Source: Hyphomicrobium_A sp963782555
GTDB lineage: Bacteria; Pseudomonadota; Alphaproteobacteria; Rhizobiales; Hyphomicrobiaceae
NCBI GenBank assembly: GCA_963782555.1
Contig: CAWAKB010000005.1
Span: forward strand, 744,001 to 808,000
Direction of reading: 5' to 3'
DNA length: 64,000 nucleotides
This document shows, in pieces, positions 60,691-64,000 of this stretch. Numbering within the stretch: the stretch's first letter is position 1; each line of letters opens with the position of its first letter. The position numbers and the translations under genes are program-made. The notes beneath the pieces were generated by a model. The model had not been told where the DNA came from. It ran no database searches and was given only the letters and a program-made list of their open reading frames with translations.

Positions 60691-61035
60691 CTACTTGGCG
60701 CCGGGCTCAGAAGGCCGATCCGCATCGTCGGCCTTCGGCACCGCTGAAGCGGGTGGCCCGTCGTAGTAAAGGTAGCCATCCTCAATCGACACCGCTTCGG
60801 AGCCTTTCAGCTCGTACTCGTCTTTTGCGCTGTCGTTGAGGCGGACCACACAACCCTTCTCACAGATCCCTTTAAGCGCCGCGGATGGAGCCAAGACATG
60901 GTCCTTTGTCGCCGTGCCCTCGATAACAGTGACTTTCCAGTCCTTGCCACCGCGGTTGGTGATCGACGACGCACACGCGCTCGGAACCCAGAGCAGAGCT
61001 GCGGCCACTGTCGCCGCAACGACCTTCAAGGACAT
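60691..61035 (-). CDS. Small exported hypothetical protein
   Basis: A 114-residue protein with signal segment VVAATVAAALLWVPSACASS, then a beta-rich part (ITNRGGKDWKVTVIEGTATK) with two cysteines (GICEKGCVVRLN) and a Pro/Asp-rich tail. Probably periplasmic. No family recognised. The start follows GGAGCCGCA. Confidence 0.68.
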   Translation of the reverse strand: MSLKVVAATVAAALLWVPSACASSITNRGGKDWKVTVIEGTATKDHVLAPSAALKGICEKGCVVRLNDSAKDEYELKGSEAVSIEDGYLYYDGPPASAVPKADDADRPSEPGAK

Positions 61036-61069
61036 TGCGGCTCCTTCTTGAGGTCTCAGCAGAGACCAA

Positions 61070-61135
61070 CTACCTCTTTTTCTTCTTCGCAGGCTTCTTC
61101 GCCGCTTTCTTGGCAGGTTTCTTTTTGGCCTTCAT
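61070..61135 (-). CDS. 21-residue Lys/Ala-rich basic peptide
   Basis: MKAKKKPAKKAAKKPAKKKKR, with repeated AKK(P/A) units like the tail of histone H1 or HU-type proteins. A ribosome binding site (GGAAGGACACCTATC) precedes the ATG. A longer open frame extends upstream without a site. Such peptides may bind DNA or RNA. It lies 34 bases upstream of the exported protein and divergent from the LysR gene. Confidence 0.55.
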   Translation of the reverse strand: MKAKKKPAKKAAKKPAKKKKR

Positions 61136-61313
61136 GATAGGTGTCCTTCCATTGTGAACCCGAACGAAAAGAGCCGAATCGGATTTGAACTCTGTCGGGA
61201 CATCGGACAATTTGGTTAGAATCAAGGTCGGCATCAAACGGAATTTTCCGGTGACCGCTATCGAAAATTTCGATAGATAGAAATCTGCGCCTCTCACCGG
61301 TCAATCTCGCACG

Positions 61314-62162
61314 ATGGACGTCAACCTCGCGCGCACGTTTCTGATGGTTGCCGAGACCGGCAGTTTCATCGACGCCGGACGCAAGATGAACGTCACGCAG
61401 TCGACGGTCTCTGCGCGCATCAAAGTCCTCGAAGACTTGCTCGGTCGCCCGCTTTTCCAGCGTTCCAAGTCGGGCGCGGAGCTCACCGCTGCCGGCGAGC
61501 AGTTCCAGAAACATGCGCTGGCGCTGGTGCGCGTCTGGCAGCACGCGCAGCTCGAGGTGGGCCTCTCCGACCAGCACCGCGACCACCTCGCGGTCGGCGC
61601 ACCCATCGCCTTGTGGGCGGGTTTTCTACTCAAATGGGTCTCCTGGCTGCGACAAAACATTCCAGATATCGCCGTCTCCGCCAGCGCCGGACTGTCGGCG
61701 GTTCTCACGCAGCGCCTCATCGAGGGCACGCTCGATCTTGCCGTGATGTACCGCCCGACGCAGCCGCCGGGGCTCTTGATCGAGCATCTCTTCGATGAGG
61801 AGTTCGTGCTCGTCACCAGCGTGCCGGTCACGCAGCGGCGCTCATTCGCCGACTACGTCTTCATCGACTGGGGACCCGACTTCCAGCAGGACCACGCCGC
61901 CGCCTATCCCGAGTACAGCAATCCGGGACTCAACCTCGACCTGGGCTCGGCCGGGATCGACTACCTTCTCGCCAACGAATGCTCCGGCTATTTCCCCCAA
62001 CGGCTGGTGCGCTCGCACGTGGCACGCGGCCGCCTGCGCCAACCCAAGAGGGCGCGCAAGTTCGTCTATCCCGTCTACATGGTCTATCCAGAGGCCCGGA
62101 ACGAGGAAGCCTACGAGCCAATCCTCTCCGGGCTGCGCCGCCAAGCGGCCAAATACGCCTGA
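61314..62162 (+). CDS. LysR family transcriptional regulator
   Basis: A 282-residue LysR regulator. The helix-turn-helix reads NLARTFLMVAETGSFIDAGR and KMNVTQSTVSARIKVLEDLL, GRPLFQRSKSGAELTAAG. The C-terminal effector domain includes LAVGAPIALWAGFLLKWVSW, IEGTLDLAVMYRPTQPPGLL and YLLANECSGYFPQRLV. The ligand is unknown. The divergent neighbours are the basic peptide and the exported protein gene. Confidence 0.92.
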   Translation: MDVNLARTFLMVAETGSFIDAGRKMNVTQSTVSARIKVLEDLLGRPLFQRSKSGAELTAAGEQFQKHALALVRVWQHAQLEVGLSDQHRDHLAVGAPIALWAGFLLKWVSWLRQNIPDIAVSASAGLSAVLTQRLIEGTLDLAVMYRPTQPPGLLIEHLFDEEFVLVTSVPVTQRRSFADYVFIDWGPDFQQDHAAAYPEYSNPGLNLDLGSAGIDYLLANECSGYFPQRLVRSHVARGRLRQPKRARKFVYPVYMVYPEARNEEAYEPILSGLRRQAAKYA

Positions 62163-62178
62163 GAGCGCCCGCGCCGCC

Positions 62179-62460
62179 TCAAGTTGTCGGCCGCACCTCG
62201 AAGCCGCGAAAGGCGCCGACCCCTTCGCCGATCACCACGACTCTGGTGACGACTGCGCCACGCGGTCCGTCCCGGCACAGCTCCAGCATCGCCTCGACCA
62301 CCTCCGCGGAGCCCTGCAGCACCGCCTCCACCGACCCGTCGCGGCGATTGCGCACCCAGCCCTCGAGCCCGAGCTCTAGGGCGCGCGCCTCCACGAACGC
62401 GCGGTACCCGACGCCCTGCACGCGGCCCTCGACCCTGACCTGAACCGTGCGTTCTGCCAC
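62179..62460 (-). CDS. Acylphosphatase
   Basis: Hydrolyses acyl phosphates. The 93 residues match the family size. Signature: VEGRVQGVGYRAFVEARALE with the catalytic Arg in GVGYR, then GLEGWVRNRRDGSVEAVLQG with the catalytic Asn in WVRN. It is convergent with the LysR gene. Confidence 0.94.
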   Translation of the reverse strand: MAERTVQVRVEGRVQGVGYRAFVEARALELGLEGWVRNRRDGSVEAVLQGSAEVVEAMLELCRDGPRGAVVTRVVVIGEGVGAFRGFEVRPTT

Positions 62461-62493
62461 TCTTCAGCCGCCCCCCTGCGGCTCGATCGCGCC

Positions 62494-62895
62494 TCAAGCC
62501 GGGATTGGAGCGCCCAGCTCAGGCGGCGCCCCGTAGGCATTCGGACCCGGATCGCCAGGCAGCATGCCCAGCTCGATCAGGATCCAGAAGAAGCCGATGA
62601 TGGGAACGAACGCGATCAGCACCCACCACGCGCTCTTGCCGCGATCATGGAAGCGCTTGGCGTAAACGGCAAGTTGCGCATACGCGACCGCGAGGAAGGC
62701 CGCGAGCAAATAAAGCGCGGCGCCAAAGCTGATCTCCTCAGCCACGGGTCCTCTGCCCGTGTCCAAGGGAATGCCAAATAGGCTGCCCACGATCCCGAAC
62801 GCGATACTCATCAAGATCACGAGCACGACGCCGAGCCAGAAGCGGCTGCGGCTGATGCGCCCCTCCCAAGACCAAAGCAATGAGGTGATCGACAT
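62494..62895 (-). CDS. DUF805 membrane protein
   Basis: A 133-residue inner-membrane protein of DUF805: LLWSWEGRISRSRFWLGVVL at the start, the block YAKRFHDRGKSAWWVLIAFV, and three spans in all, ending IIGFFWILIELGMLPGDPGP. Function unknown; common in proteobacteria. Confidence 0.88.
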   Translation of the reverse strand: MSITSLLWSWEGRISRSRFWLGVVLVILMSIAFGIVGSLFGIPLDTGRGPVAEEISFGAALYLLAAFLAVAYAQLAVYAKRFHDRGKSAWWVLIAFVPIIGFFWILIELGMLPGDPGPNAYGAPPELGAPIPA

Positions 62896-63036
62896 GTCGC
62901 GTCTCCTTCCGAAGTCCGTCCGCGAGCCTCAAGGCTCGCGTGGCATGTTCGGTCGGCGGCACAAACACCCTTTTAAGCAAATGGGTAAAAAGCAGACGAG
63001 AAGCGTGCTTCCCGCCCAGAGACCGGCCAAAGGGGG

Positions 63037-63426
63037 TCAGTCGGCCGGCTTGAGCGCTGTCACCTCGATCTCGATCAGCATGCGCGGATCGGCGAGGCCG
63101 GCGACGATCATCGTGCAGGCCGGGCGCATGTCGGCAAAATACTTGCGGATGATGGGCCAGACGGGCTCGAAATCCTCGCGCCGCGTGAGGATGTAGCACA
63201 CGCGCACCACATCGGCGAGCGAGGAGCCGGCCTCGGACAAGGCCTGGGCCATATTGCGGAAGCATTGCTCCGCTTGCTCCTCGATGTGCGGCGAGATCGT
63301 CATGCTCTGATAGTCGAAGCCGGTGGTGCCGGACATGAACACCCAGCGCCCATCGACGACGGCACGGGAGTAGGCCACGTCCTTCTCAAAGGCGGAGCCC
63401 GAGCTTATGCGCCTGCGCCCCGGCAT
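63037..63426 (-). CDS. RidA family protein, non-archetypal
   Basis: A 129-residue protein with the YjgF/RidA fold: AYSRAVVDGRWVFMSGTTGF, ECFRNMAQALSEAGSSLADV-like segment, VRVCYILTRREDFEPVWPII and RMLIEIEVTALKP. The arginine that binds the imine in archetypal RidA (in RPxR) is Cys104 here (RPACTMI), so the reaction is probably different. The ATG at 63426 lies four bases after the stop of the carboxylase subunit gene, so the two are likely co-transcribed. Confidence 0.87.
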   Translation of the reverse strand: MPGRRRISSGSAFEKDVAYSRAVVDGRWVFMSGTTGFDYQSMTISPHIEEQAEQCFRNMAQALSEAGSSLADVVRVCYILTRREDFEPVWPIIRKYFADMRPACTMIVAGLADPRMLIEIEVTALKPAD

Positions 63427-63430
63427 AAGC

Positions 63431-64000
63431 TCAGGCAAACTCCAGGATCACTGCATCAACGGCGAGGCTGTCGCCCGGCTTGGCGTTGACCTTCTTGACG
63501 GTTCCGTCGCGCTCGGCGCGCAGGATGTTCTCCATCTTCATAGCCTCGACCACGGCCAGCGCATCACCGGCCTGCACCTCCTGCCCCTCGGCGACGTGGA
63601 TGGCCTTCACGAGGCCGGGCATGGGGCAGAGCAGGTACTTCGAGGTGTCGGCAGCCGCCTTCTCGGGCATCAGGGCGGCAAGGGCCGCCTCCCGCTCGGT
63701 GTAGACGTAGACCGGCACCTGGATGCCGCGATAGGCGAGGCTGACGCCGTTGGCGATGGGGCGCACCTGCACGGCGGCGACACTATCGCCCACAGTGCCC
63801 ATCCACACCGGCTCACCCGGGCGCCAGGTCGAGGCGATCTGCAGCGTGCGGCCGGGCTTGCCGCCTCCCTCCTCGAACGTGACGCTGAACGGTCCTGAGG
63901 GCGGCCCCGACACTTGGAGCGCGACTGTCGCATCCTTGACCCGCACCACACGGCGCTTGGCAAAGCGGACCCGCTCGCCCGACATCTGGTGGGTGATCTC
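63431..64000 (-). CDS. Acyl-CoA carboxylase alpha subunit, biotin-carrying C-terminus (5' end beyond window)
   Basis: The last 190 residues of a biotin-dependent carboxylase alpha subunit, probably propionyl-CoA carboxylase (PccA). A beta linker domain (VRVKDATVALQVSGPPSGPF; IQVPVYVYTEREAALAAL) is followed by the biotinyl domain with the lysine in VVEAMKMENILRAERDG and GLVKAIHVAEGQEVQAGD. The biotin carboxylase part lies beyond the window. The frame is open to base 64000. The RidA-like gene follows on the same strand. Confidence 0.88.
   Translation of the reverse strand, partial: EITHQMSGERVRFAKRRVVRVKDATVALQVSGPPSGPFSVTFEEGGGKPGRTLQIASTWRPGEPVWMGTVGDSVAAVQVRPIANGVSLAYRGIQVPVYVYTEREAALAALMPEKAAADTSKYLLCPMPGLVKAIHVAEGQEVQAGDALAVVEAMKMENILRAERDGTVKKVNAKPGDSLAVDAVILEFA

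Noticed and set aside
62921..62940. Perfect 8-base hairpin (CGCGAGCC, TCAA, GGCTCGCG) as a terminator
   Set aside because: No T run follows on either strand, and it lies upstream of the DUF805 start, so its role is unclear.

Overview
The window is GC-rich chromosomal DNA from an alphaproteobacterium of the order Hyphomicrobiales (Rhizobiales). The evidence is gene content and order: the rpoZ-rel-pdxJ-acpS-lepB-rnc-era-recO block, dapA-smpB, yqeY-dnaG-rpoD, and several families typical of this order (DUF3126 after cysE, an ArsR-methyltransferase fusion before metF, an ELM1-like protein, IalB, a SoxYZ-like carrier). I cannot name a genus. Nearly all of the window is housekeeping DNA. I found no prophage, insertion sequence or CRISPR array.

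Layout. 1-4.7 kb: end of a DUF3126 gene, cysE, a crotonase-fold protein, a polysaccharide deacetylase coupled to a GNAT acetyltransferase, and a 27-residue membrane peptide. 4.8-11.3 kb: a methionine-cycle operon on the minus strand in the order ArsR-methyltransferase regulator, metF, metH homocysteine module, an unknown membrane protein, metH folate/B12/AdoMet module. Methionine synthase is therefore split into two polypeptides with a foreign gene between them, and a palindrome lies just before the regulator. 11.4-17.2 kb: envelope genes, including a TauE/SafE-like exporter split by a frame change and an autotransporter broken by a stop codon and a G7-tract frameshift. 17.3-22.3 kb: ettA, a CPBP protein, an ELM1-like protein, an Lrp/AsnC regulator. 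22.3-29 kb: carA and carB for pyrimidine and arginine synthesis, separated by two tandem paralogous exported proteins, with greA after carB.

29-39.4 kb: exported cupin, yqeY, a palindromic repeat, a histidine phosphatase, dnaG, rpoD, a SoxYZ-like carrier, a second GreA/B-type factor, a CAP-domain protein. 39.5-47.6 kb: the rpoZ-to-recO block, which joins the stringent response, vitamin B6, acyl-carrier maturation, signal peptidase, RNase III, Era and RecO. 48-54.7 kb: NYN-domain protein, family 5 uracil-DNA glycosylase, DUF3775, smpB coupled to an atypical peroxiredoxin, dapA (separated from smpB by a compound palindromic element), and a soluble lytic transglycosylase. 54.8-64 kb: hydrolase, YdcF-like protein, a lone cyclic-nucleotide-binding domain, a lower-GC polytopic membrane protein at the 3' side of tRNA-Leu(GAG), lipB, a 21-residue Lys/Ala peptide, a LysR regulator, acylphosphatase, DUF805, a RidA-family protein and the biotin-carrying end of an acyl-CoA carboxylase alpha subunit cut by the window edge.

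Most coherent unit: the methionine operon. Most worth a second look: the split metH, the two disrupted envelope genes, the compound palindrome between smpB and dapA, and several proteins that keep their fold but have lost family-defining residues (DnaG zinc ligands, crotonase glutamates, peroxiredoxin cysteine, RidA arginine). I did not find a clearly new multigene system.
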